Source of the DNA: Anaerolineaceae bacterium
GTDB lineage: Bacteria; Chloroflexota; Anaerolineae; Anaerolineales; Anaerolineaceae
Reading direction: 5' to 3'
Assembly: GCA_003524305.1 (NCBI GenBank)
Contig: DQHW01000033.1
Coordinates: 3,269-67,268, forward strand
Length of the DNA: 64,000 nt
Shown here piece after piece: positions 25,326 to 33,616 of this stretch. How positions within the stretch are numbered: position 1 is the first letter of the stretch; every line of letters begins with the position of its first letter. The translations under genes and the position numbers were made by a program. Below the pieces are notes generated by a model. That model was not told the DNA's origin and searched no databases. It was given only the letters and a program-made list of their open reading frames with translations.

Positions 25326-27284
25326 ATGGAACAATTTCAGGAACCGATTGTCTTTTTCTTGGTGGTTATGACAATCATTTTAGTAGCTCCGATACTTTCG
25401 GAAAAAGTTAGATTACCGGGTATTGTAGGGATAATTTTGGGTGGAATGCTCATCGGCCCAAATGGATTAAACCTGCTGGCCGCTAATGATCGGATGGAAT
25501 TTCTTTCAACAATAGGTTTGGTCTATTTGATGTTCAGCGCCGGGTTGGAAGTTGACTTTCACCAGTTTGTGAAGGTCCGCGGCAAAGCGGTAATCTTTGG
25601 TTTGCTGACATTTTTAATCCCGCAAGGTTTTGGGATGTTATTAGGCTGGTTATTGGGGATGCCCTGGTTAGGCTTGATCTTATTAGGGTCGGCTTTTGCA
25701 TCACACACCCTGATTGCGTTTCCGATATTAACCCGGCTGGGGGTGACACGCAATGAAGCCGTGGCAGTAACTGCAGGAGCCACAATACTCACGGATATCG
25801 GAGCATTCCTCATTTTAGCCATTGTTTTGGGTGCGAAGGATGGAACCCTGGCGGTCGGGTACTTCATCAAACTATTTGTTCTTTTAGCACTTTTTTCTTT
25901 CGCAATTTTTTTCGTACTACCAAAAATTGGAAAATGGTTCTTCCAACGGTATACGGGCAGGGCAATTGAATTTCAATTTGTAATTGTGGTGCTTTTTGTG
26001 GCTGCACTTGGGGCGAAACTGATTGGCGTCCATGAAGTCGTGGGTGCTTTTTTGGCTGGGTTGGCCATCAATGCTACTTTGCCGCGCCACAGCCCGGTTT
26101 CAGGGCATGTACTTTTCATGGGTGAATCCTTTTTCATCCCATTGTTCTTGCTTTATAGTGGAATGATCACTGATCCCCTTTCGCTGGTTAGAAATCCAGG
26201 CGCTATTCTGGTGGCAGTGGGTATTCTTTTTGTTGCTTATGTTTCGAAATTCCTGGCAGCCTTGATCACTGGCAGGTTATTTCATTATTCCAAGGCTGAA
26301 TTATTCACCGCATTTGGACTCTCGCATGCCCAGGCTGCTGTGACCATTCCAACGTTGGTGATCGGCCGGCAAATCGGATTATTTGACAATAATCTATTTA
26401 ATGCAGCCATTGTGATGATCCTTTTCACATCCATCACTTCACCAATGCTTGTTCAAAAATTTGCACCAAAATTGAAAGAAGAACCCGAAGATCAAGAACT
26501 AAAACCTCTCTTCCATCGTATCTTGGTTCCAATTTCCAACCCTGCCTCTGAACAAAATCTGATCACCATGGCAAACCTGTTGGCGGCGGATTGCAGGGGC
26601 AATGTTTTAGCGGTCAATGTCACAAAAGAGTCGTCCAGTTTTGCATATGAATTTCATAAACAAAAGGAATTACTGGATAAAATACCAACGTTGGTGGATG
26701 ATCCAGAATCACAAATTGAATTAATTCCACGGTTGGCCAATACATATGCCGAAGGCATCTTGATGACCTCCAAAGAACGCGGTGCCTCCTTGATCTTTAT
26801 GGGATGGCGAGGTAAGCGTAATCTTCAGCAAAACATCCTTGGAAGTGTACTGGATGAAGTGATCTGGGGATCGGATCTGCCGGTTATGGTAGGAAAGCTG
26901 CCACAAAATGTATTGGGAATGCAAAGAGTTCTCTTATTAATGCCTGAAAAAGTAGTCGCGAATGAGGTTTTGCGCAGAATCATCGAGGCCAATATTGTGA
27001 TTGCCAAATCGTTAAACGTTCCGCTTGAAATATTGGCAGCTTCAGCGTTTATTCATCGAATCAAGGATATTCTTCATGAAGAAGAATCAGACATTGAGGT
27101 AAACATTAAAGAGATGGAAGGCTCGCTGCGGATCAGCGATTTGCACAAACATACAGACAGTGATTTGCTGGTTATCCCCGGGTATGGATCTCGTCAGCGC
27201 TTTCTTGCCCATGTCGGAAATCTACCAGAAAGGCTAGCTGCAGGATTTGATGGAAATATTATTTTGCTGCATTTTGATAGATAG
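25326..27284 (+). CDS. Kef/CPA2-type cation:proton antiporter with C-terminal USP-like domains
   Basis: The N-terminal half (about residues 1-375) is a sodium/hydrogen exchanger domain with about 12 membrane helices, containing LPGIVGIILGGMLIGPNG, a sensing helix with ATILTDIGAFL, and GVHEVVGAFLAGLAINA. The C-terminal half (about 395-650) is soluble and looks like two universal-stress-protein folds, with MGWRGKRNLQQNILGSVLDE typical of USP nucleotide loops. Such proteins exchange K+ or Na+ for protons. The start at ATG 25326 is favoured: AGGT ends eight bases upstream, against two bases for the ATG at 25320. pfkA follows 27 bases later. Confidence 0.9.
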   Translation: MEQFQEPIVFFLVVMTIILVAPILSEKVRLPGIVGIILGGMLIGPNGLNLLAANDRMEFLSTIGLVYLMFSAGLEVDFHQFVKVRGKAVIFGLLTFLIPQGFGMLLGWLLGMPWLGLILLGSAFASHTLIAFPILTRLGVTRNEAVAVTAGATILTDIGAFLILAIVLGAKDGTLAVGYFIKLFVLLALFSFAIFFVLPKIGKWFFQRYTGRAIEFQFVIVVLFVAALGAKLIGVHEVVGAFLAGLAINATLPRHSPVSGHVLFMGESFFIPLFLLYSGMITDPLSLVRNPGAILVAVGILFVAYVSKFLAALITGRLFHYSKAELFTAFGLSHAQAAVTIPTLVIGRQIGLFDNNLFNAAIVMILFTSITSPMLVQKFAPKLKEEPEDQELKPLFHRILVPISNPASEQNLITMANLLAADCRGNVLAVNVTKESSSFAYEFHKQKELLDKIPTLVDDPESQIELIPRLANTYAEGILMTSKERGASLIFMGWRGKRNLQQNILGSVLDEVIWGSDLPVMVGKLPQNVLGMQRVLLLMPEKVVANEVLRRIIEANIVIAKSLNVPLEILAASAFIHRIKDILHEEESDIEVNIKEMEGSLRISDLHKHTDSDLLVIPGYGSRQRFLAHVGNLPERLAAGFDGNIILLHFDR

Positions 27285-27311
27285 GGTAAAGTATTTTTAG
27301 AAGAGGAGAAA

Positions 27312-28427
27312 ATGGGCACTCAAAATGGAATTATTCGTAAAGTAGCTATTGCCACCGGCGGTGGAGACGCGCCCGGATTGAACGCGGTGATTCGTGCGGC
27401 GGTTCTCGCTGGAATTGCCCGCGGATGGGAGATGTATGGCATCCGTGACGGGTATAACGGTCTGATGATGCCTGAACAATACATCGATGGCGGCTTGATC
27501 TCGCTGACGCGCGACAGAGTACGCGGCATCACCCACCTGGGCGGCACGATCATCGGTACCACCAACCGTGGCAATCCATTTCAGTATCCAGTCAAAAATG
27601 CTGATGGAACCTACACCGAGATTGACCGCTCTGATGAACTGGTGCGCTCCTTTGCCATGCATGAGATCGATGCGTTGATCTCGGTCGGCGGTGACGGGTC
27701 AATGTCTATTGCCAACTCACTTTCTGAAAAGGGTGTGCGCGTGGTGGGCGTGCCAAAAACGATTGACAACGACCTGGACCAAACTGTGGTGACATTCGGG
27801 TTTGATACGGCGGTGGGGTTTGCCGTGGAGTGCCTGGATCGCTTGCATACCACCGCAGCCAGCCACCGGCGTGTCTTGATCGTTGAAGTGATGGGCCGCT
27901 ATGCAGGTTGGATCGCACTTGAATCAGGAGTGGCAGGTTCGGCTGATGTGGTCTTGATCCCTGAAATACCATTTGATTTGAAGAAAGTGTCTGAAAAGAT
28001 ACTTGAACGGCAGCGCTCTGGCAGCAACTTCTCAATTGTGGTGGTGGCTGAAGGCGCAAAACCGGTTGGCGGCAGTGTTTCGGTTATTTCAAAAGAAATT
28101 GGCCGCGCCGAAAGATTGGGCGGAATCGGTGAGAGGATCACCGAGGAGCTGCAGGAACTGACCGGAAAAGAAACCCGTCTGGTGGTGCTGGGTCATTTAT
28201 TGCGCGGAGGTTCACCGACTGCCAATGACCGCTTGATTGCCCTGCGATTCGGAGCCGCGGCCATCCGCGCATTGGATGAAGGGCAAAGTGGTGTGATGGT
28301 GGCACTTGACCCGCCCATCGTCAAATATGTGCCGCTGGCGGATGCCACCCGGCGCATGAAAAACGTGCCACTGGATTGCGATACGATGCTCACTGCCCGC
28401 GACCTGGGTGTATGCTTCGGAGATTGA
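27312..28427 (+). CDS. 6-phosphofructokinase (PfkA family, donor uncertain)
   Basis: It phosphorylates fructose 6-phosphate to the 1,6-bisphosphate in glycolysis. Motifs in 371 residues: ATGGGDAPGLNAVIR (about 14-28), SVGGDGSMSIA, VPKTIDNDLDQT with the catalytic Asp, FGFDTAVGFA and EVMGRYAGWIAL. GGDGS (Gly, as E. coli Gly104) points to ATP, while PKTIDND (Lys at E. coli position 124, where ATP enzymes have Gly) is typical of PPi-dependent and mixed group III enzymes. The phosphoryl donor is therefore open. AGAGGAG precedes the ATG. It follows the antiporter closely. Confidence 0.95.
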   Translation: MGTQNGIIRKVAIATGGGDAPGLNAVIRAAVLAGIARGWEMYGIRDGYNGLMMPEQYIDGGLISLTRDRVRGITHLGGTIIGTTNRGNPFQYPVKNADGTYTEIDRSDELVRSFAMHEIDALISVGGDGSMSIANSLSEKGVRVVGVPKTIDNDLDQTVVTFGFDTAVGFAVECLDRLHTTAASHRRVLIVEVMGRYAGWIALESGVAGSADVVLIPEIPFDLKKVSEKILERQRSGSNFSIVVVAEGAKPVGGSVSVISKEIGRAERLGGIGERITEELQELTGKETRLVVLGHLLRGGSPTANDRLIALRFGAAAIRALDEGQSGVMVALDPPIVKYVPLADATRRMKNVPLDCDTMLTARDLGVCFGD

Positions 28428-28446
28428 TTACTGACTAGATTCAAGA

Positions 28447-30366
28447 CTAGTTATCGTGTTCGATACTGTTTAGTGAAGTCGTGTTGAACCCGTATTTTTG
28501 CAAATAAGAAATAATCAGTTTAAACGCCTCCTCCCGAGTGGGGGGAGGTGTTTTACATATGCTGTTATAACCCTGCACTTTGGCATCGTTGTAGGTTTGC
28601 TTTAGGAAGTTGATCGTGTAATAGTGATCACAAGAGATGAGGGTGGCTTTACCAAACTGGTAGAAGGGCGCCAGAAAGGGCGGATAAACGATGGCATTGG
28701 TTTTGGGATCGCGGCTTGAATCAGGGATGGCAACCAAAAAGATTTGCCGGTCAGCATCCAGCGGTTCGTAAAGCGTTTGACCCGGCATCCACGCTGGCTG
28801 GGGTATGTCGAGGTAATTGAGCAGGGTGGGGGCGATATCCATATTTTGGGTGTTTTCAACCACCTGGCCGGCATGTTCATCGTTCGGGAAGTGTATAAGC
28901 AAAGGAACCCTGGCGATAGTCCAGCGCTGGGTGTGATCGCTGCCCACTACGAGTACGGATTCATCCCAAAGGCCGCGAGATTGCAATCCGGTGAAGAGCT
29001 GTTGGACTGCTCCATCGAAATCAAGGATACTGTCGAGGTAGAAACTGTCTACGTATTTACCTTGTGTGGTGGTGCTCAACCCTTCAGAAAACACCTGTCG
29101 AGTGGGATAGTACTTGGGGCCGTGCGTGCCCATCCAATGAATGTGCACAAAGATGGGCTGTTTGCCCTCGTCTATCAGTTTGAAAAGGTAATCCAACTTT
29201 TCCTGGTCGTTGAATTTTTCAGGTGATTCGGTCACCTGCAGAAAGGGGTTGGACATTTTTTTGATGTAAAAGAGATGTTCGAGGCGATCAGAGATACGTG
29301 AATAGACCTCGCGCATGAAGTAGTAATTGTTGGTGGGCAGCAGGGTTGCCAGACTTGCCTGAATTCTGTTGCTGACAGGAGATTCGCCGTTGGCTTCGAT
29401 AAAGGCATCTTGAAAATTGATGCGGTAGGCATCGGCGTAATAGGTGAAATTCAACTGGACGGTGTAATATCCGTAAGACTTGAGAATACCCGGCAGATGC
29501 TGGTAAGCGTCATCTCCCTTGAGGATATCTGTGGAAGCCAGGATGCGGGTATCCGCAGGGTATTTGCCTGTGAGGATGGAAGTGGTGGAGCCAATGGTGC
29601 CCTGGGCGTTGGAGAAATTATTCTCAGCCACCAACGAAGACTCCGCCAACTGCCTGAGAAAGGGAGTGGTGTCTTTATCAGACCCGTAAAGCGAGAGTTT
29701 GGTAGAGTTGAGTGCGTCGCCGGTTAATAAGATGATGTTGGGTAGTTTTTCGATTCCGATTTCAGCATCGGGCTGGGCAAGCGTATTTTTAAAGAATGGA
29801 TTGAGAGCAACTGGCAAAAAAGCACAAATCAGCACGATCAAGCCAAGGATGAGCGGAAATTGCAGCTTCTTTTTTTGGGACAGTTTGCGGCGGGATTTTT
29901 CGATGGAACGGGACCATTTGAAGACGGGGTACATCAATCCGAGGGTGACCAAGACGAAGCCTATAAGGTAAAGTGTACGCACGATGCCCTTGGTGGAGAC
30001 GACGCCGTACTTGAAAGCAGTATAGGTGATGTTATCCACCAGCAGCAGCACGGTGGCAGCCAGGAGCAGCGCCGGGACGAAGCAGAGCAAGATTCTGATG
30101 ACGGCACGCCCTGTTTTAGCGTTAAGGATGTAATACAGAATGATGAATAGCCCCGATAGCAGCACGGCTGCCAGTGCAAGTATGCCTGAGCCGTTGAATA
30201 GCACAGATAATTTTTCGAAAATGGAACCGGTACTGATAAAGGAGGTCTTGGTGATGATGAACAGCCATTCCATTAATATGTAGAGCAGCGAGGCGAAGGG
30301 AATGAGCAGCGAAACATCCACGGGGGTGAAGCGGGCATGCTTGATCAGATGAAGCAATGATTTCAT
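28447..30366 (-). CDS. Membrane alkaline-phosphatase-superfamily enzyme (sulfatase/LTA-synthase-like)
   Basis: The 639-residue product begins with five to six membrane helices (about 15-205) and continues with an extracytoplasmic sulfatase-fold domain: NIILLTGDALNSTKLSLYG (metal-binding Asp), then NAQGTIGSTTSILTGKYP. Where true sulfatases have CxPxR for formylglycine, this has a Thr (GTIGST), as in LTA synthase and phosphoethanolamine transferases, so phosphotransfer or phosphodiester chemistry is more likely than sulfate release. VGSDHTQRW supplies the late Asp-His metal pair. It probably acts on lipids or glycans at the outer membrane face. The start has a weak ribosome site. Confidence 0.82.
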   Translation of the reverse strand: MKSLLHLIKHARFTPVDVSLLIPFASLLYILMEWLFIITKTSFISTGSIFEKLSVLFNGSGILALAAVLLSGLFIILYYILNAKTGRAVIRILLCFVPALLLAATVLLLVDNITYTAFKYGVVSTKGIVRTLYLIGFVLVTLGLMYPVFKWSRSIEKSRRKLSQKKKLQFPLILGLIVLICAFLPVALNPFFKNTLAQPDAEIGIEKLPNIILLTGDALNSTKLSLYGSDKDTTPFLRQLAESSLVAENNFSNAQGTIGSTTSILTGKYPADTRILASTDILKGDDAYQHLPGILKSYGYYTVQLNFTYYADAYRINFQDAFIEANGESPVSNRIQASLATLLPTNNYYFMREVYSRISDRLEHLFYIKKMSNPFLQVTESPEKFNDQEKLDYLFKLIDEGKQPIFVHIHWMGTHGPKYYPTRQVFSEGLSTTTQGKYVDSFYLDSILDFDGAVQQLFTGLQSRGLWDESVLVVGSDHTQRWTIARVPLLIHFPNDEHAGQVVENTQNMDIAPTLLNYLDIPQPAWMPGQTLYEPLDADRQIFLVAIPDSSRDPKTNAIVYPPFLAPFYQFGKATLISCDHYYTINFLKQTYNDAKVQGYNSICKTPPPTREEAFKLIISYLQKYGFNTTSLNSIEHDN

Positions 30367-30720
30367 AGGGGCTCTTTGAGTTGAGGTGGTGATGCAAAAT
30401 CAAGACTCTATTTTACTCTTTATTCGAAAGGGTGATGGGTGACATTGTTAGAGAAATTGAGTATGTGAATAAGGAAACTAATAATATCTTGGTCATCTCG
30501 TTGAAAATTCTTCGACCTATTTTTGGAATGTTTGAAAAATGCAGTTACTTCTCGTATTTTTGGTGATATGGGAGTATTGACTATAGAAATTATGTGCTAT
30601 AATAAATATATAAAATTTTGATATTTGAATTTTGTTGATTATTAATTGAAAATTTAGATAAACTTACCTATAAAAGTGATATAATTTTTTTAAGGCATCA
30701 AAAGAAATTGAGGAGAATAA
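30367..30720. other. AT-rich intergenic region with two putative promoters
   Basis: About 350 bases, strongly AT-rich from 30410 on, precede the Panacea pair. Two extended -10 elements are seen: TTGACT (30577-30582), 15 bases, TATAAT (30598-30603) with TGC before it; and TGATATAAT (30677-30685) without a clear -35. A 43-codon frame from ATG 30435 has no good support. Confidence 0.5.
30677..30685 (+). promoter_or_regulatory. Extended -10 promoter of the Panacea pair
   Basis: TGA-TATAAT (TGn extended -10) lies 36 bases upstream of the start codon, after which GAGGAG gives a strong ribosome site at 30710-30715. No matching -35 is seen. Confidence 0.45.
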
Positions 30721-31266
30721 ATGCCTTATAACCCTTTTTTTGAACAAAGAGCTACAGAAGCTGCATCATATGTTCTTTCCAAGTTTGGCGGAAGAATGAA
30801 TTATATGAAGTTAATTAAACTTCTGTACCTTGCTGATAGAAAAGCTTTTGAAAATTGGGAACGCCCAATTACTTATGATACATATTCGTCTTTACCAAGA
30901 GGTCCAGTATTGAGTTCGACACTAGACCTTGTAAAATCAAAATGTATTGATAGCGATTATTGGGATTACTTCATCGAAAAAAAGGGAATGGATATTGAGC
31001 TAAAAGAAAGTGCAATATTTAAAAAACTTTCACCAGTAGATTTAGAAATAATTGATTCAATCTTATCTGAATTTGGACACCTAAGTCAATTCGATCTTGC
31101 TGAAATCACCGAAAAGCTTCCTGAATGGAAAAATCCTGGCGCTTCCTCCTTTCCAATTGAACTGCACGACTTACTTGAAAAGTTGAATTATTCTTCTGAT
31201 GACATTGAAAGGATAATTTTAGATATAAAAGAAAAATACACCTTGGATTTAGTGTTTAGTAAATAG
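30721..31266 (+). CDS. Panacea (DUF4065)-domain antitoxin-like protein
   Basis: The 181-residue product has the Panacea/DUF4065 (SocA-like) signature: a helical start with AASYVLSKFGGRMNYMKLIKLLYLADRKAFENW (about residues 14-46, conserved LIKLLYLADR), then YDTYSSLPRGPVLSSTLDLV. This domain occurs in antitoxins that neutralise diverse small toxins encoded beside them. The last 70 residues (after DLEIIDSILSEFG) contain a further helical part that may be the toxin-contact region. It is followed after six bases by a small partner gene, giving the expected two-gene layout. Base composition is much more AT-rich than the flanking genes, suggesting recent acquisition. Confidence 0.85.
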   Translation: MPYNPFFEQRATEAASYVLSKFGGRMNYMKLIKLLYLADRKAFENWERPITYDTYSSLPRGPVLSSTLDLVKSKCIDSDYWDYFIEKKGMDIELKESAIFKKLSPVDLEIIDSILSEFGHLSQFDLAEITEKLPEWKNPGASSFPIELHDLLEKLNYSSDDIERIILDIKEKYTLDLVFSK

Positions 31267-31272
31267 GTGCCA

Positions 31273-31674
31273 ATGTTTTCGTTGGGGGAATGTTATAGAA
31301 TTGAGACCAATCTTGATCGTGAAGGACAGATAAAATCTCATTTTTATGTAATTATATTAAAAACCGAAAAAGATCAAATTGTTATGGTTAATTTTGATAA
31401 AACTCGTGGTCGATCAAAATATGATCGCACAGTAATAATTATGCCAGGTGAATGTGGAGATATTATTACTGAGGAATCTTATATTAATTACAACGAAGCC
31501 GAATTGATTGATATTGAAAGCTTTCAGACAAAAGTTGAAACAGGGATCATCAAGTTTAGAGGGGTAATTGATACACCTATTTTGGACCGCATCAATAATG
31601 GCGTGTTAAGATCTAAACATACTCCCTTTGAAATCCGAGAAATATATGAAGACAAAATTTATGGATCTTTATGA
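31273..31674 (+). CDS. Putative toxin partner of the Panacea antitoxin
   Basis: I place the start at ATG 31273, behind TAGGTG that overlaps the antitoxin stop; a GTG at 31267 is the alternative. The 133-residue protein has a beta-rich beginning, SHFYVIILKTEKDQIVMVNFD, a middle DRTVIIMPGECGDIITEESY and a helical end. The pattern resembles an SH3-like barrel such as PemK/MazF RNases, but the similarity is my reading and no catalytic residues can be fixed. Position, size and AT-rich composition support a toxin-antitoxin pair. It could also be a phage-defence effector. Confidence 0.6.
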   Translation: MFSLGECYRIETNLDREGQIKSHFYVIILKTEKDQIVMVNFDKTRGRSKYDRTVIIMPGECGDIITEESYINYNEAELIDIESFQTKVETGIIKFRGVIDTPILDRINNGVLRSKHTPFEIREIYEDKIYGSL

Positions 31675-31751
31675 TTGTTTGTCATTTTTTCTTTGAAAAA
31701 GGAAATAGGCATTTATTTTTGAGAATTGAAATACCAATGACAACTAAACTG

Positions 31752-31835
31752 TGGGGCGAGAGGGGGTCGAACCCTCACGATGTCTCCATCGACGGATTTT
31801 AAGTCCGTTGCGTCTGCCGATTCCGCCACCGCCCC
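31752..31835 (-). tRNA. tRNA-Leu (anticodon TAA)
   Basis: Read on the minus strand, the acceptor stem GGGGCGG pairs with the 3' TCGCCCC followed by discriminator A; no CCA is encoded. The anticodon loop CTTAAAA gives TAA (31799-31801 on the complement). The D-loop, a long variable arm (class II, as expected for Leu) and GGGTTCGACCC in the T arm are present. It reads UUA/UUG codons. Confidence 0.97.
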
Positions 31836-31847
31836 AACGCATCTTCA

Positions 31848-31875
31848 ATTTTATCGCATTTGAATGCATCGTCAA
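31848..31875 (-). promoter_or_regulatory. Promoter of tRNA-Leu
   Basis: On the minus strand TTGACG (31875-31870), 16 bases, TAAAAT (31853-31848), ending about 12 bases before the tRNA 5' end. Confidence 0.55.
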
Positions 31876-31897
31876 GTGAAAAGGGGTGTTTGTGTGT

Positions 31898-32542
31898 TTA
31901 TTTGGCCGAGCTCTTTTTGATGCGCGCCCAAACTGAGTAAAAATGTACCAGGGGCGATGAGATTCTGCCCATCGGCCGGGCAAAGCGCATGGCTGCACGT
32001 AAAGATTCGGCATCGTGAAACTCGGGTAACTCAGTATAGCAACGGCCAATCTCGTTTTGGTGGTGCCCATCCGAGCCGGCGTTGCCGGGCAAGTTGTGGC
32101 TTTGGGCAAACTCAAGCGCCAGTTTGTTGTAGTTGGCGTCAATCACACGTGCGTTGCGCACTTCCACAGCGTCAAGCTGCGGGGCGAGCCATTCGAGTGT
32201 CTCGAGCGGCCAGCCCGAGCGCTGCGGATCGAAGGGGTGCGAAATGCTAATAAAGGCACCCTGGTCTTTGAGGCGTTTGAGGGCTTCCTGCGGTTCAAGA
32301 CGTTTGGGCAGCGGCACGGTCACGAACGCTGCCAGGAACTCTCCCTGGGTGGTTTGAACTTCTTCGCCCACGATGATCAGGTCAGGCGCCAGCTTGTAAG
32401 CTTCAAGCGCGCCACCTATGGAGTTGTGGTCAGTGACCACCAGCTTGTCCAAACCGCGTTTGCGTGCTGCCTGGATCAATGCAGGGATCGGTGTGAGACT
32501 GTCTGATGAATGGAATGTGTGGCTGTGAAAATCAACCTTCAA
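31898..32542 (-). CDS. PHP-domain phosphoesterase
   Basis: The PHP fold binds metals and hydrolyses phosphoesters of small molecules or nucleic acids. Motifs: VDFHSHTFHSSDS at the start, VTDHNSIGGALEAY, GEEVQTTQGEFLAAF, ISHPFDPQRSG and NAGSDGHHQNEIG, giving the expected His/Asp/Glu ligands. I place the start at TTG 32542, which overlaps the upstream gene's stop (11 bases shared) and lies behind GGAAGG; the open frame continues further upstream, but that part is an out-of-frame image of the neighbour. The product is 214 residues. Co-translation with the UPF0104 gene is likely. Confidence 0.85.
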   Translation of the reverse strand: MKVDFHSHTFHSSDSLTPIPALIQAARKRGLDKLVVTDHNSIGGALEAYKLAPDLIIVGEEVQTTQGEFLAAFVTVPLPKRLEPQEALKRLKDQGAFISISHPFDPQRSGWPLETLEWLAPQLDAVEVRNARVIDANYNKLALEFAQSHNLPGNAGSDGHHQNEIGRCYTELPEFHDAESLRAAMRFARPMGRISSPLVHFYSVWARIKKSSAK

Positions 32543-33521
32543 TGATGCGGCCTTCCTGGCTGTTGATTCCGAGAGATTTACCTGCGACTGACCAAAGAGC
32601 AAGACCGAAAATAAAGGTAACCCAAAAAGTTGCCAATCTGAAGAGGATCGTTGCGGCCACGGCTTTTTCAGGTTGAAAACGCAGCAGCAACGTGAGCAGC
32701 ATGGCCATGGCGACTTCCATAACACCCAGGCCGCCGGGCAGGCGGCTGGCCAAACTAACGGTGGTAGCAAAAGCAAAAACCAGGATGGAAGTAGCGATCA
32801 ACGGAAGCGAGGGAGCGAATCCCAATCCCCTTAATATTATAAATAAAGCAGCCCCTTCTGCTGCCCATGAGAGGATGCCCAAGACAAACGAAATGGTCAT
32901 ATTGCCGACTGTGAATAAGGCAGGGTTGGCGTCAATGCATTCGCGCAACTGTGGAATAAATTGTTTCAGGATGGGTACCTTGTTGCTGATCACGGAAGGT
33001 CCGCCCTGGGGTTGGGGAATTTTGAAATAAATCAGCATGCCAATGAAGGCTAAAAAGAGGCTGAGGAATAACGGCCAGAGAGATGGATAGGCAATGGTGC
33101 CGATGACCATCAGCACAAACACGCTCAACCCGTCAGAGATTTGTTCGACCATGAATACCGAAACGGCGCGTTCAACGGGGATGCCTGAACGTTTGAAAAG
33201 CCAGATACCCTTGAAAGACTCTCCGACACGGGTGGGGGTCACTGACAGCGGCAGACAGATGAGAAACAACACCATGGATTCAAGAAAGCTGACGTTGCGG
33301 ACGCCTGAAGTGTGAAAGTTAATCGCGCGTTTGAGAAAGCGTAATGCCTGATTGAGAAAACTTAAAGCGATGGCCAGACCAAAATTAAGCCATTGAAATG
33401 ACGCAAAAAGACCAGCAACCTGTTTGGCGTTGCCCAATAAAGCCAATCCCACCAGCACAATTAGTCCAAGGAGGAGACCGGGTAACAGTTGTCTATAGAT
33501 GGAACGGGTGTGCGCATGCAT
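32532..33521 (-). CDS. UPF0104/lysylphosphatidylglycerol-synthase-type membrane protein
   Basis: The 329-residue polytopic protein has about eight hydrophobic segments and family markers: FLKRAINFHTSGVRNVSFLE, LPLSVTPTRVGESFKGIWLF and the late RLPGGLGVMEVAMAMLLTLL. It matches the flippase-like membrane domain of MprF and the AglD/UPF0104 group, which moves or modifies lipids. The soluble aminoacyl-transferase domain of MprF is absent, so only the membrane part is here. ATG 33521 is chosen since GAGG lies eight bases upstream; seven more in-frame codons exist before it. Confidence 0.85.
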   Translation of the reverse strand: MHAHTRSIYRQLLPGLLLGLIVLVGLALLGNAKQVAGLFASFQWLNFGLAIALSFLNQALRFLKRAINFHTSGVRNVSFLESMVLFLICLPLSVTPTRVGESFKGIWLFKRSGIPVERAVSVFMVEQISDGLSVFVLMVIGTIAYPSLWPLFLSLFLAFIGMLIYFKIPQPQGGPSVISNKVPILKQFIPQLRECIDANPALFTVGNMTISFVLGILSWAAEGAALFIILRGLGFAPSLPLIATSILVFAFATTVSLASRLPGGLGVMEVAMAMLLTLLLRFQPEKAVAATILFRLATFWVTFIFGLALWSVAGKSLGINSQEGRIIEG

Positions 33522-33616
33522 GCAGGAAACCTCAATACCCAAATTATAAGTCGAATTTTCCTGAATTGTCCATACAGGTTAGCAAAGAGCTTTTTTTATT
33601 AGACCATGCAATTGTG

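Noticed and set aside
30435..30566. 43-codon frame upstream of the Panacea pair
   Set aside because: Weak ribosome site, no recognised features, and it ends before the promoter elements.
30400..31835. Integration of the Panacea islet at tRNA-Leu with flanking att repeats
   Set aside because: No copy of the tRNA 3' end was found at the far side of the islet, and there is no integrase.
32543..32776. N-terminal extension of the PHP protein
   Set aside because: It is an out-of-frame reading of the end of the UPF0104 gene; the PHP fold starts at KVDFHSH.
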